NCBI GenBank assembly: GCA_964478545.1
Contig: CAYZIS010000001.1
Location: 124,001-188,000, forward strand
DNA: 64,000 bases
Source: DQWO01 sp964478545
GTDB lineage: Bacteria; Desulfobacterota; Anaeroferrophillalia; Anaeroferrophillales; Anaeroferrophillaceae
Direction: 5' to 3'
Below are positions 7,530 through 16,212 of the stretch, piece by piece. A program made the translations under genes and the position numbers. Below the pieces are notes generated by a model that saw only the letters and a list, made by a program, of their open reading frames with translations, did no database searches and was not told the origin of the DNA. Within the stretch, counting starts at the first letter, position 1. The number at the start of each line of letters is the position of its first letter.

Positions 7530-7955
7530 ATGACCAGCAGTCGACGAAAATCCAGGGAGTTTTCCCTGCAGATGCTCTATATGTTGGATATTGTCAAGGA
7601 AAGTGATTTTCGTTCCTGTCTGGAAACCTACTGGGATCATTTCGGCCAGTCAAAAGACAGCCGCCCATTTGCCAATCAATTGACCCAGGGAGTGCTTAAG
7701 CACCTCAAAGAGATTGACCAGGCCATTAGCAGCTATTCTCTTAACTGGAAATTAAACCGCATGTCTTATGTGGATCGTAATATCCTCCGTATGGCTGTTT
7801 TTGAATTGCTCTATTGCCCCGATATCCCTCCAAAAGTCTCCATCAACGAAGCCATCGAAATCAGCAAACGCTATGGAGATAAGGATTCCGGGGCCTTCAT
7901 CAATGGTATCCTGGATCAGATTTTCCAACAGCTAAATAACGCCTCTGCTTCGTAA
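7530..7955 (+). CDS. nusB: Transcription antitermination factor NusB
   Basis: Small all-helical RNA-binding protein of the NusB/NusE antitermination complex acting on rRNA operons. The 141-residue sequence begins SSRRKSREFSLQMLYMLD, the RNA-binding N-terminal region, and ends with the family hallmark PPKVSINEAIEISKRYGD and FINGILDQI. The ribH-nusB arrangement supports the call. The upstream region lacks a strong Shine-Dalgarno, so it may be translationally coupled to ribH. Confidence 0.95.
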   Translation: MTSSRRKSREFSLQMLYMLDIVKESDFRSCLETYWDHFGQSKDSRPFANQLTQGVLKHLKEIDQAISSYSLNWKLNRMSYVDRNILRMAVFELLYCPDIPPKVSINEAIEISKRYGDKDSGAFINGILDQIFQQLNNASAS

Positions 7956-8072
7956 AACAACCCAGAGTCTCTAGACTGTTCGGTAATCTTATGGCCTGAA
8001 AATGCTCAGGCATGGGACTTAAGGCGGTCTTAAACCTTGACAAAACAGCAATTATACACTAGATTTCCCGGC

Positions 8073-8732
8073 ATGAATAATTATCAAAAATCCGTAAGTA
8101 GCCTGGTCATTGCTACTGTTTTTCTGTTCATTGTTACCCTGACAGGCGGCTGGCCGGCTTTTTGTTCATTACTGCCTGCCCCCCTAGACACAACTCACTC
8201 CCCCCAAGAAGAAGTAATAGTTCCCATCATGAAGGGCAGAGACTGTTCTCTGATGGACTTTGATCATTTAACGGCAAACATTGAGCAGCTGCGTCAGGGA
8301 ATTTCCCACCAACGCGCGGCAAAACTGACAAAATATATCTTGCAGGCCAGTTATCGCTTTAACTGTGATCCACAGCTCATCGCCGCCCTGATCCAGGTGG
8401 AAAGCAGCTTTTTCAGCCGGGCAAGGTCTCATAAAGGCGCTTTGGGATTGATGCAACTCAGGCCCTTTGTGGCCCGTGAGATTGCCAACCGATTGGAAAC
8501 TTCCTGGGGTGGCCCGCAAGTACTCCATGATCCTGAAACCAATATTCTGATAGGCACCTATTATCTGGCCTCGCTGATTCGCGATTTTACCGATTTATCA
8601 ACAGCCCTGGTGGCCTACAATTGCGGCCCCACCTATGTCCGCCGCCGCTTACGGCGAGGAATGCGGCTCCCGACCAAGTATCCTGCCAAAATCATGACCC
8701 TCTACCAAAGCTTTGCCACAAATCGCTCCTGA
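8073..8732 (+). CDS. Lytic transglycosylase, SLT (GH23) domain
   Basis: Cleaves peptidoglycan glycan strands in the periplasm, leaving 1,6-anhydromuramic ends. After a hydrophobic N-terminal export segment (VIATVFLFIVTLTGGW), the SLT domain shows the catalytic Glu in ALIQVESSFF, the GALGLMQLRP motif and the late LVAYNCGP motif. An in-frame TTG 36 nt upstream of the chosen ATG is an alternative start with GGCGG ahead of it; neither has a perfect ribosome-binding site. The single-domain 219-residue size resembles Slt-type enzymes acting in septation or envelope turnover. The exact subgroup is not determined. Confidence 0.88.
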   Translation: MNNYQKSVSSLVIATVFLFIVTLTGGWPAFCSLLPAPLDTTHSPQEEVIVPIMKGRDCSLMDFDHLTANIEQLRQGISHQRAAKLTKYILQASYRFNCDPQLIAALIQVESSFFSRARSHKGALGLMQLRPFVAREIANRLETSWGGPQVLHDPETNILIGTYYLASLIRDFTDLSTALVAYNCGPTYVRRRLRRGMRLPTKYPAKIMTLYQSFATNRS

Positions 8733-8819
8733 GCAGATATTCATACTGGGATAAAACGACTTTGTTCCCCAGTTATATGAATTTAAGTACCTTATCCTCA
8801 CTCTAAAAGGATTATACTG

Positions 8820-9503
8820 ATGGATCGTAGCTTTTACCGACAATTCATGGATTCCTGCCAGGAAGATCAGGAAAACCTGACCAACCTGAAAACCCTGATT
8901 GAAACCACTTTGAATACTCCGATAGAAATCCAGATCACCAAAGTTGAAGAGGAGCCGGTTATTACCGCCCGGCTGCTGCAAAAAGGGAAAATACGCCATG
9001 CTGCTGGAGGATTTTCCACCATTCCCGCCTACTTTGATGATGGTCGACTGCGCCTCATGCCCCTGTTTCTTTATGAAACCGGAACCATTGATCCCCGTTT
9101 TCTGGCTTACGAGAACTCTCATATCCAGCAATTCCTGGATAAAAAAGGAGAATATGCCAACTACAAGGAATTTTTTCTCAATTCCCCTGATGCCGGCAGC
9201 CCGGAGGAAAAAAAGCTTTCCTATCTTCGGCATGTGGCCAGGCGGGTACTCATTAATGAACAAGCTGCCTTCCCCTTGCTCCACCCCGGGAAAGAAAAAA
9301 AAACCCTCTGTTCCTTAATCGTATATCAACTGGCTGAACGCATATCGTGGTATATTGAGACTTTGAAGATGGACAGGGAGAAAGTCATCAGTGAACTTAC
9401 CGTCACCTTGGGAGGATTGGTAAAGCATGACCCCTATTATGCTGATTTCAATCTGGTTGAACTCTTTGAGCAAACCATGATCAGCCTAACCATGTTTGGC
9501 TGA
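8820..9503 (+). CDS. Conserved-looking protein of unknown function
   Basis: A 227-residue protein I do not recognise. It lacks a signal peptide and membrane segments and is rich in charged residues. Visible landmarks are an aromatic-rich region (AYFDDGRLRLMPLFLYETG), a basic stretch around YLRHVARRVLINEQAAFPLL and a C-terminal helix-rich acidic region. It lies 87 nt after the lytic transglycosylase gene and its end is close to the trmFO start (13 nt), so cotranscription with trmFO is likely. Composition and codon use resemble the neighbours, supporting a real gene. No function is proposed. Confidence 0.7.
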   Translation: MDRSFYRQFMDSCQEDQENLTNLKTLIETTLNTPIEIQITKVEEEPVITARLLQKGKIRHAAGGFSTIPAYFDDGRLRLMPLFLYETGTIDPRFLAYENSHIQQFLDKKGEYANYKEFFLNSPDAGSPEEKKLSYLRHVARRVLINEQAAFPLLHPGKEKKTLCSLIVYQLAERISWYIETLKMDREKVISELTVTLGGLVKHDPYYADFNLVELFEQTMISLTMFG

Positions 9504-9516
9504 GACAGAGATCATT

Positions 9517-10842
9517 ATGTCTTCTAGCGTAACTGTCATCGGTGCCGGCCTGGCTGGGTGTGAAACCGCCTGGCAACTGGCACAACATAATATTCCCGTC
9601 ACCCTGCATGAAATGAAGCCGGAAAAGTTCTCACCGGCCCATTCCAGAACGGAACTGGCTGAACTGGTCTGTTCCAACTCCTTGCGCTCAGACAGCCCGG
9701 ATCATGCAGCGGGTCTGCTGAAACGGGAAATGGAGCAATGCAGCTCACTAATTATGAAAGCGGCCAGAGCTACCAGCATTCCTGCCGGGTCCGCCCTGGC
9801 CGTCGACCGCGAAGTATTTTCCCAGCAAATCAGCAAGGCCATTTCAAACCACCCGCTGATTTCCCTGGTTCGTGGCGAAGTCACCAACTTACCGACATCC
9901 AGCATAACGGTCATCGCCACCGGTCCGCTGACCTCGGAAGCCCTGGCTGAAACCTTGACCACGGTCGTAGGGGAAAAACTCTATTTTTACGATGCTACCG
10001 CGCCGATCATTGCCGCTGATTCCATCAATTATGATATCTGTTTCTGGGGCAACCGTTATCAGCCTGAGGTCAGAGGTGATTACCTGAATTGCCCTTTAAA
10101 CCGGAAACAATATCTGCTACTGGTAGAAACTATTACTGAAGGTGATCAGGTAAGGGCAAAAGAATTTGAAGATCGAAAAGTTTTTGAAGGCTGCATGCCC
10201 ATCGAAGCAATGGCAGCTCGGGGAGTTGAAACCCTGGCCTTCGGTCCGCTGAAGCCGGTTGGCCTGATTGATCCCCGTACGGAAAGACAAGCCTATGCTG
10301 TTGTGCAGTTGCGCTCAGAAAACCGGGAAAAAAGCATGCTCAACATGGTGGGATTCCAGACCCGGTTGACCTTTCCATGGCAGGAAAAGGTTGTCCAGCT
10401 GATTCCCGGGCTGGAAAACGCCGCCATCTATCGCTACGGCACCATACACCGCAACACCTTCATCAATGCCCCGCAGCTATTGAACCGCTGCTTCCAACAC
10501 CAAAAAGAACCCCGTCTTTTTTTTGCCGGGCAGATCAGCGGTGTAGAAGGCTACCTTGAATCGGCAGCCAGCGGCTTGATAGTCGGCACCCAAATTGCGC
10601 TGCTTCAAGATTCCGGCAGCTTTTTTCCCTTTCCAGAAACCTGTGCCCTGGGGGCCTTATCAACCCATATTACCAACACTCACAGCAAAAATTTTCAACC
10701 GATGAATATCAATTTCGGCCTCTTTCCAGCACTGGGAAAGAAAATGAAAAAAGCGGCCCGCAAAGCCGCTTATGCCGAAAGAGCGCTGGCTGACCTTAGC
10801 ACCTGGCAGCAGGAATTCCACAACCAGTTTCCTGCTTGTTAA
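9517..10842 (+). CDS. trmFO: Methylenetetrahydrofolate-tRNA-(uracil-5-)-methyltransferase TrmFO
   Basis: FAD- and folate-dependent enzyme making ribothymidine at position 54 of tRNA (formerly Gid). The N-terminal FAD motif VIGAGLAGCETAWQLA is followed by the family's HEMKPEKFSPAHS and ELVCSNSLRSD segments; the middle has YDATAPIIAADSI and the C-terminal part FAGQISGVEGYLESAASG. The ATG chosen gives 441 residues; a TTG seven codons earlier overlaps the preceding gene. It converges with parB, leaving only 4 nt between stop codons. It depends on methylene-THF, the same C1 pool used by MetF. Confidence 0.95.
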   Translation: MSSSVTVIGAGLAGCETAWQLAQHNIPVTLHEMKPEKFSPAHSRTELAELVCSNSLRSDSPDHAAGLLKREMEQCSSLIMKAARATSIPAGSALAVDREVFSQQISKAISNHPLISLVRGEVTNLPTSSITVIATGPLTSEALAETLTTVVGEKLYFYDATAPIIAADSINYDICFWGNRYQPEVRGDYLNCPLNRKQYLLLVETITEGDQVRAKEFEDRKVFEGCMPIEAMAARGVETLAFGPLKPVGLIDPRTERQAYAVVQLRSENREKSMLNMVGFQTRLTFPWQEKVVQLIPGLENAAIYRYGTIHRNTFINAPQLLNRCFQHQKEPRLFFAGQISGVEGYLESAASGLIVGTQIALLQDSGSFFPFPETCALGALSTHITNTHSKNFQPMNINFGLFPALGKKMKKAARKAAYAERALADLSTWQQEFHNQFPAC

Positions 10843-10846
10843 TAGC

Positions 10847-11731
10847 TCAACGAATCAACAACTCCGCCAGACGTTCCAATTCCTCCGCCGCATAGAACTC
10901 AATTTCAAGACTACCTTTCTCGTGTTTCTTATCCCGCCAGTGGAGATTTACCTTGGTTCCCATAGCCTGTCCCAGACGGCTACATAAATCCTTTTCAAAG
11001 AGTGATACCTCGGTTTCTGTCACGACTTTTAAATCGTTGCCGGTTTTTTTCCTTTGACAGATCAATCGCTCTATCTGGCGAACGGAAAGCTGTCTGGCAA
11101 TAATCTGTTCCGCCAGGGCAATTTGCCCTTCTTCATCTCCAACAGCCAGCAAAGCCCGTCCATGCCCCATACTCAAACGCCCTTCTTCCATCTCTGCCAG
11201 AACCGCCACCGGCAATTTCAGCAGACGAACCATGTTGGTAACAGTTGAACGATCTTTACCCAGGGTTTTGGCAACATCTTCATGGTTAAAATCAAACTCA
11301 TCGATCAGACGTTGATAACCTTGAGCCTCCTCAACCGGATTAAGGTTTTCCCGCTGCAGGTTTTCGATCAGTGATATTTCAACTGCTTGACGATCATCGA
11401 GGGTCAGCACCAAAGCCGGTATCTTACTGACCCCCGCTTGTTGAGCTGCCCGCCAGCGCCGTTCTCCAGCCACCAGCCTATATCTGCCAGGCTGCATCGA
11501 CGGCCTGACCAACACCGGTTGTACCACCCCTTTTTCTTTGATGGAACGAACCAGTTCTGCCATTTTTTCCGGATCAAAACGTTTACGAGGCTGTTTGCTA
11601 TCCGGTTCAATAAAGGAAAGGGAACATTGTATCAGCTTTTCATCGCCTGGCTCCTCTGCTTTGGGAAGCAACGCTCCCAAACCCTTGCCTAAACCCCGTT
11701 TCACCGTAAAGGTTTTCTTTACATCAGCCAT
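10847..11731 (-). CDS. parB: Chromosome-partitioning protein ParB
   Basis: CTPase and DNA-binding clamp that loads at parS near the origin and helps segregation. The 294-residue protein has the ParB/Srx N domain with GERRWRAAQQAG and ENLQRENLNPVEEAQGYQRL, a central helix-turn-helix (DVAKTLGKDRSTVTNMVRLL) and a C-terminal dimerisation region. It follows parA on the same strand, but the 291-nt gap contains an inserted repeat A element, which is unusual for this normally tight pair. No parS palindrome was spotted in the window by eye. Confidence 0.95.
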   Translation of the reverse strand: MADVKKTFTVKRGLGKGLGALLPKAEEPGDEKLIQCSLSFIEPDSKQPRKRFDPEKMAELVRSIKEKGVVQPVLVRPSMQPGRYRLVAGERRWRAAQQAGVSKIPALVLTLDDRQAVEISLIENLQRENLNPVEEAQGYQRLIDEFDFNHEDVAKTLGKDRSTVTNMVRLLKLPVAVLAEMEEGRLSMGHGRALLAVGDEEGQIALAEQIIARQLSVRQIERLICQRKKTGNDLKVVTETEVSLFEKDLCSRLGQAMGTKVNLHWRDKKHEKGSLEIEFYAAEELERLAELLIR

Positions 11732-11759
11732 GAGTGACCTTTATTTTTAGTTTTCATCT

Positions 11760-11778
11760 TTTGATGGCTTCGTAAAAA
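11760..11778 (-). repeat. Repeat C terminus, remnant
   Basis: TTTGATGGCTTCGTAAAAA is identical to the end of repeat C near 41.59 kb read in reverse. A matching AAGCCATCA lies just beyond the family A element, so A seems to have inserted into this older repeat. Confidence 0.6.
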
Positions 11779-11784
11779 CATTAA

Positions 11785-11983
11785 CTCAACTTTCTGACTT
11801 ACATTGCCAAGAATACATTACAGGATATTCAGGCTTGGCCGCCGAACAAATCACCTGGATGATGATTCACGGAAGATGCCTCGGAAGCCGGCCATGGACG
11901 GCCGGCGAGAATGAGCGAGAGCCATGCCGGAACATCCTTGGAAATCTCTTTCAAGTGTTTTTAGAGCAACTCTGAAAGTTGAG
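11785..11983 (+). mobile_element. MITE family A, full-length short copy between parA and parB
   Basis: The element is bounded by CTCAACTTTCTGA at the left and CTCTGAAAGTTGAG at the right (inverted). The flanking hexamers CATTAA and TATTAA match in five of six bases, consistent with a target duplication. It is 199 bp long, with a deletion of part of the core relative to the 235-246 bp copies. It carries no protein. Confidence 0.8.
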
Positions 11984-12022
11984 TATTAAGCCATCATCTT
12001 TTGACTCGTTGTTTTTCCATAA

Positions 12023-12832
12023 CTACCATTGTGCTCCCTTAACCGGGAAGAGCTCGACATTTATGGCACTGGTTTGCCGGCGTAAAAACTCATCAGCAAG
12101 TTGAAAGTAGGCTTGCGCTCCGGTGGAAGAAACATCATACAGGGCAATGGGTTTCCCATGACTGGGAGATTCACTGAGTCGGACATTCCGGGGAATGATG
12201 GTCTCATAGACCAGGGGACCAAAATGTTTGCACACCTCATTTTCCACCTGCCGCGCCAGGGTGGTCCGCTGATCCATCATGGTAAGCAGAATTCCCTCAA
12301 TATCTAGCCTGGGATTAAGCGTCTCCTGAATCCGGCTCACCGTCTGTAATAATTGGCTAAGGCCTTCCATCGCGTAGTATTCACTCTGCAACGGAATTAA
12401 AATGGTATCGGATGCGGTCAGGGAATTAATGGTCAGCAGTCCTAGCGAGGGGGAACAATCAATAATAACATATTGATAACCTTCCAGCAAAGGAATCAGC
12501 CGGTCTGCCAGGATAAACTCCCGACGCTCAAACTGCAAAAGCTCAACTTCCGCCCCGATCAAATCAGGATTTGCCGGGATGATATCCAGATATGAAAAAG
12601 CCGTCTGATGAAGAACCTCCCGGGGATCAATCAGTCCGAGCAGCGCCTGGTATATGGTCCGCTGATTATCATCACTTTCATAACCGATACCACTGCTGGC
12701 ATTCCCCTGTGGATCAAGGTCCACAAGAAGGGTCTTGCGCTCAGCAATGGCCAGCGAAGCTGCCAGATTAACGGCGGTGGTGGTCTTGCCAACCCCACCC
12801 TTCTGATTGGCGATGGAAATTATTTTCCCCAT
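12023..12832 (-). CDS. parA: Chromosome-partitioning ATPase ParA/Soj
   Basis: Deviant Walker-A ATPase that drives ParB-parS segregation and in many bacteria modulates DnaA. The 269-residue sequence opens with IISIANQKGGVGKTTTAVNL (signature lysines), then LLVDLDPQGNASSGIG and the Walker B region YVIIDCSPSLGLLT. It lies 7 nt after rsmG, within the conserved mnmE-rsmG-parA-parB order next to the origin. The assignment is firm. Confidence 0.96.
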   Translation of the reverse strand: MGKIISIANQKGGVGKTTTAVNLAASLAIAERKTLLVDLDPQGNASSGIGYESDDNQRTIYQALLGLIDPREVLHQTAFSYLDIIPANPDLIGAEVELLQFERREFILADRLIPLLEGYQYVIIDCSPSLGLLTINSLTASDTILIPLQSEYYAMEGLSQLLQTVSRIQETLNPRLDIEGILLTMMDQRTTLARQVENEVCKHFGPLVYETIIPRNVRLSESPSHGKPIALYDVSSTGAQAYFQLADEFLRRQTSAINVELFPVKGAQW

Positions 12833-12839
12833 GGAAACA

Positions 12840-13511
12840 TTACACCTTAATAATCCGGATCATATATCGCTGTTGCTCCAGAAAAGGGATGGTAACTTTT
12901 TTGATCTCCTTAAGCCGTAATTTCTCATAGAGGGATAATGCCGCCATAATCTTTGCTTGTGAAGAGACAGTGGCAGAAAGCAAGACCATCCCACCCGGCG
13001 CCAGCACCTCACCCGCAATTGGAAATACCTCATCAGGGACCGATACTGCTCTGGTCACCAGGGCAGCAACCGGAATTTCCAACTCCTCCGTACTACCATT
13101 TCCTTTATGCAAATGCAACTGGAGGATATCAACATTTTCAAGGCCCAAAAGCCTGGTAACATGCTGCAAAAACAAAACTTTTTTTTGCCTGGCTTCAACC
13201 AACAGAAAATGAGTGGCCGGAAGCAACAGTGCCAGCGGTAATCCGGGAAACCCGGCACCGGTTCCCAAATCAAGAACGGGACCTGAAATACCAGAGAGAA
13301 AGGGAAGGAAAGTGAGTGAATCAAGAAAATGCCGGTAAATTATTTCCTGTCCATCTTTAATTGCGCTTAGATTATAAACACGGTTCCAACGCTGTAACGC
13401 TGCAAGGTAGCCCATAAAGGCTTCCTGCTGGTCAAGATCAAGAGCAATATCCAATTGACGACTGCCATCAACCAGTAACTTTTTTAGATTATCCGGTGCT
13501 GCATTTTTCAT
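12840..13511 (-). CDS. rsmG: 16S rRNA (guanine-527-N7) methyltransferase RsmG
   Basis: SAM-dependent methyltransferase of the 30S subunit (GidB). The SAM-binding core is VLDLGTGAGFPGLPLALLLP, followed by LVEARQKKVLFLQ and VTRAVSVPDEV. The best start is the ATG overlapping the mnmE stop as ATGA, with GGAA just upstream, giving 223 residues; a TTG four codons earlier is possible. The 4-nt overlap implies translational coupling with mnmE. Gene order supports the identity. Confidence 0.95.
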   Translation of the reverse strand: MKNAAPDNLKKLLVDGSRQLDIALDLDQQEAFMGYLAALQRWNRVYNLSAIKDGQEIIYRHFLDSLTFLPFLSGISGPVLDLGTGAGFPGLPLALLLPATHFLLVEARQKKVLFLQHVTRLLGLENVDILQLHLHKGNGSTEELEIPVAALVTRAVSVPDEVFPIAGEVLAPGGMVLLSATVSSQAKIMAALSLYEKLRLKEIKKVTIPFLEQQRYMIRIIKV

Positions 13512-14890
13512 TTTCCAACGCAAAAATTGGCGAAAATGGTATCAAGCAAATCTCCATCCCATTTTTGACCGCTCATTTCCCGTAAAGCCAGACGGGCTTG
13601 CTGAAGTTCTTCCGCCACCATATCAAGTAACGGCCTGAAGGTGGAAAGCAGCTGTATACCATGCTGCAAGTGATCCAATACTTTTTCCAGCAATATTTTA
13701 TGGCGCAAATGGCAGATAACCTGTTCCCCGAAAAAACTTTTAAAATCCTCTTCAATGATTTCCCTGAGCTTCATTTTCAACTCGCTAATGTCAACATGGT
13801 CTTTGCGGGCGGTGGTATAAATAAAGGGAAGCTCTCTGTCAAAAAACTCCTGCCACTGTTTCTCGGTAACCGCAGCCGGGAGATCTTTTTTATTCAGCAC
13901 TACTATGTGTCGTTGAGAAATGAGGCGCTGGTAAATATCGCGGTCTTCGACTGCAGGAACCTGAGTATTATCCAGAACCATGATGACAATATCAGCCCTC
14001 TTCATCCATTCATCCGCCCGGGCAACCCCCAAGCGTTCCACTGGATCTGCAGGCTGGCAAATCCCGGCAGTATCCGCGATTTCCACGGTCATCCCGCCAA
14101 GATCCAACCGCTCACTAACCACATCCCGCGTCGTTCCAGGAATTTCGGTGACAATAGACCGCTCTTGGCCAAGCAAGGCATTCAATAGGCTCGATTTGCC
14201 TACGTTGGGACGACCAACCAGGACCACCTGCAGGCCATCTACCAGTATCCTTCCCTCTTCATAGGAGGAAACCAGCTGTTTCACCTTTTCCTGCAGGGCA
14301 TCAAGTTCATCGACCATCAACTGGGAGGTAAAAGAGGGGCCCTCCTCCTCCAGCAGGTCCAGTTCAACTTCGAGGGCTGCCAACTGCCGCGAAAGACGTT
14401 GTTCCAAGGTAATTAATTGTCCGGACAGACCACCCGCTAGCTGGCGGACAGCTACCTGCCTTGCCTGTTCATTGCCGGCAGTAATCAGGTCAGCAACAGA
14501 TTCCGCCTGAACCAGATCAATGCGACCATGTAAAAAAGCTCGTCGGGTGAATTCACCGGGTTCAGCCAGCCGGGCCCCCTGATTCAATAATAATTGTAAA
14601 ATTTCCCTGGTTACCAGACGCCCGCCGTGGCAATGAATTTCTGCCATTTCCTCACAGGTGTAGGAACTGCCTGCCTCCATCTGAACCACCAAAACCTGGT
14701 CGAGAGGCTCGCCGGTTTCAGGATCATGTATCATGCCCAGGTAAAGATGAAAGGGGGTGAATAAATCTGGAAGTGGGGAAAAGAGAGCCTTGAGAATCGC
14801 TTGGGAATGGGGACCACTCAGGCGAAGGATGGAAATGCCACCTTCACCAACCGGGGTCGAAACAGCAGCAATGGTATCACTGTGAACCAT
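13508..14890 (-). CDS. mnmE: tRNA modification GTPase MnmE (TrmE)
   Basis: With MnmG it installs 5-carboxymethylaminomethyl groups on wobble U34, using methylene-THF and GTP. The 460-residue protein has the N-terminal folate-binding domain (DTIAAVSTPVGEGGISILRL), a central GTPase domain with G1 GRPNVGKSSLLNALLG, G3 DTAG and G4 NKKD, and the catalytic C-terminal tetrapeptide CVGK, a variant of the usual CIGK. It is followed in overlap by rsmG and preceded by jag by only 12 nt. Confidence 0.96.
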   Translation of the reverse strand: MVHSDTIAAVSTPVGEGGISILRLSGPHSQAILKALFSPLPDLFTPFHLYLGMIHDPETGEPLDQVLVVQMEAGSSYTCEEMAEIHCHGGRLVTREILQLLLNQGARLAEPGEFTRRAFLHGRIDLVQAESVADLITAGNEQARQVAVRQLAGGLSGQLITLEQRLSRQLAALEVELDLLEEEGPSFTSQLMVDELDALQEKVKQLVSSYEEGRILVDGLQVVLVGRPNVGKSSLLNALLGQERSIVTEIPGTTRDVVSERLDLGGMTVEIADTAGICQPADPVERLGVARADEWMKRADIVIMVLDNTQVPAVEDRDIYQRLISQRHIVVLNKKDLPAAVTEKQWQEFFDRELPFIYTTARKDHVDISELKMKLREIIEEDFKSFFGEQVICHLRHKILLEKVLDHLQHGIQLLSTFRPLLDMVAEELQQARLALREMSGQKWDGDLLDTIFANFCVGK

Positions 14891-14902
14891 AACCTGTGCT
14901 CA

Positions 14903-15775
14903 TCACGACTTTGCCACTTTCGCTTTATTTTTATCACGGTTGCGATAGGCATTTTTGGGGTAAATAATTATTTTCTTGTACTCTCCATCGCCTTTACTCC
15001 GGGAATACAGACTGTTATCTTCCCGAATAAGCAGATGAACAATACGGCGATCATGGGCATTAAGAGCATTAATAGTTACCGGTTTACGGGTTTTTTTGGC
15101 TTTTTCTCCCAATTTTAGCGCCAGCTTCTTTATATTATTCTCATGACGGGAACGAAAACCACCACAATCTACATAAACCCGCCCGCCTCTCACCCCGTAA
15201 AGCTTATTAATCAGGTACTGCAAGGCATCCAACACCTCGCCCTTACGGCTGACTAGCATTGACTGCTCAGCCTGTTCCTCTATAACCAGATGGCAGTCAG
15301 AATGTTCTAAGCGACCCTCTATGGATTCAACTGATACATCCATTAATGCAAGAATCTCAGCCAAAGTTTTATTGACCTTTTCCAGATCAATGGTGGGCAC
15401 CAACCTATCTTTTATCTCTTCATTCTCAGATTTGGCAGGGGGGGCAGGGGAAAATGGTTGTGATGGCGGAATTTCAGCTTCTTTTTTCACAACTTTGGCC
15501 AATTCAGGCTCACTATCAGCCGGTCCTACCGCTAAAACATCCTTTTTAATATGGTCACCAAAAGCTGAATCAATCAGTTCCTTGACAAAATCACTACCAT
15601 CCTTTTCCTCAAGGGTAACCCTGATTACAGCTGTTTTTCCACCTAAGAGCCCAAAAATTTTCCTGGTTTCTTCCCTAACAATCTCATAGTGCAACTTATC
15701 AGCAGAAAGATTTAATTGAAGACAGGCCTTTTTTACCGCATCTTGGACGTTTTTTCCTTCAAAATCCCTGGTCAT
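14903..15775 (-). CDS. jag: Jag/KhpB RNA-binding protein (Jag-N, KH, R3H)
   Basis: RNA-binding protein commonly encoded beside yidC and implicated in small-RNA handling and cell-envelope control. The start at ATG-ACC-AGG is favoured because GAGGGAG stands nine bases upstream, giving 290 residues. The order of parts is: N-terminal Jag-N (DFEGKNVQDAVKKACLQL), an acidic/proline-rich linker (about residues 100-140), a KH domain near EGRLEHSDCHLVIEEQ, and the C-terminal R3H domain around NALNAHDRRIVHLLI. It is separated from yidC by a repeat-filled spacer of about 430 nt, so the usual yidC-jag operon is interrupted. Confidence 0.92.
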   Translation of the reverse strand: MTRDFEGKNVQDAVKKACLQLNLSADKLHYEIVREETRKIFGLLGGKTAVIRVTLEEKDGSDFVKELIDSAFGDHIKKDVLAVGPADSEPELAKVVKKEAEIPPSQPFSPAPPAKSENEEIKDRLVPTIDLEKVNKTLAEILALMDVSVESIEGRLEHSDCHLVIEEQAEQSMLVSRKGEVLDALQYLINKLYGVRGGRVYVDCGGFRSRHENNIKKLALKLGEKAKKTRKPVTINALNAHDRRIVHLLIREDNSLYSRSKGDGEYKKIIIYPKNAYRNRDKNKAKVAKS

Positions 15776-15854
15776 CCGGGTTTTCTCCCTCATTAATCTC
15801 CTAAACCATCCACACACTTGAGTGTCATAACAAACCGCGGCGAATGCTGCATTG

Positions 15855-16150
15855 AATCTTTAGCTTTTGGCGGTTAGCTATTAGTTTAATGATTACATGA
15901 TATTTTATATTTCAAAGTTTCAGCCATTGGGTGTTATTTCTAATTAGTTTCCATCCGGAAACCAATGTTTCCGGATGGGCTGTTAGCTGTCAGCCTTTAG
16001 CTCTCAGCTTAACCAGTTATTTTTTCGATATTTTACTGAAAGCTGACTGCTGATCGCTGAAAGCGTTCATCAGGAAATAGACGTTTCCAGATGAACACTA
16101 ATTAACGTAAAGCCCTGATTTTTTTGAAGCTAATCGATTAGCTTTGGTTG
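15855..16150 (+). repeat. Dispersed repeat D, copy 2, interrupted
   Basis: The left part (15855-15945; TTAGCTTTTGGCGGTTAGCT then TTTAATGATTACA) and right part (about 16095-16150; GCCCTGATTTTTTTGAAGC) match the two halves of repeat D. Between them lies about 150 nt with two hairpins (CATCCGGAAAC/GTTTCCGGATG and GTTCATCAGGAAA/TTTCCAGATGAAC) and TTAGCT-rich tracts. It is non-coding and fills the yidC-jag gap. Confidence 0.6.
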
Positions 16151-16179
16151 TAGTAAAACTCACCACTGTCCGGCAAGCA

Positions 16180-16212
16180 AGGTCGAAGATGGAGCTTTTG
16201 CAAAGCCATCAA
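16180..16212 (+). repeat. Repeat C right-end fragment
   Basis: GTCGAAGATGGAGCTTTTGC and AAAGCCATCAAA closely follow the right end of repeat C at 41.59 kb (GAAGATGGAGTTTTTACGAA). It abuts the yidC stop region. A TGTCCGGCAAG end of the B type lies immediately before it. Confidence 0.5.
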
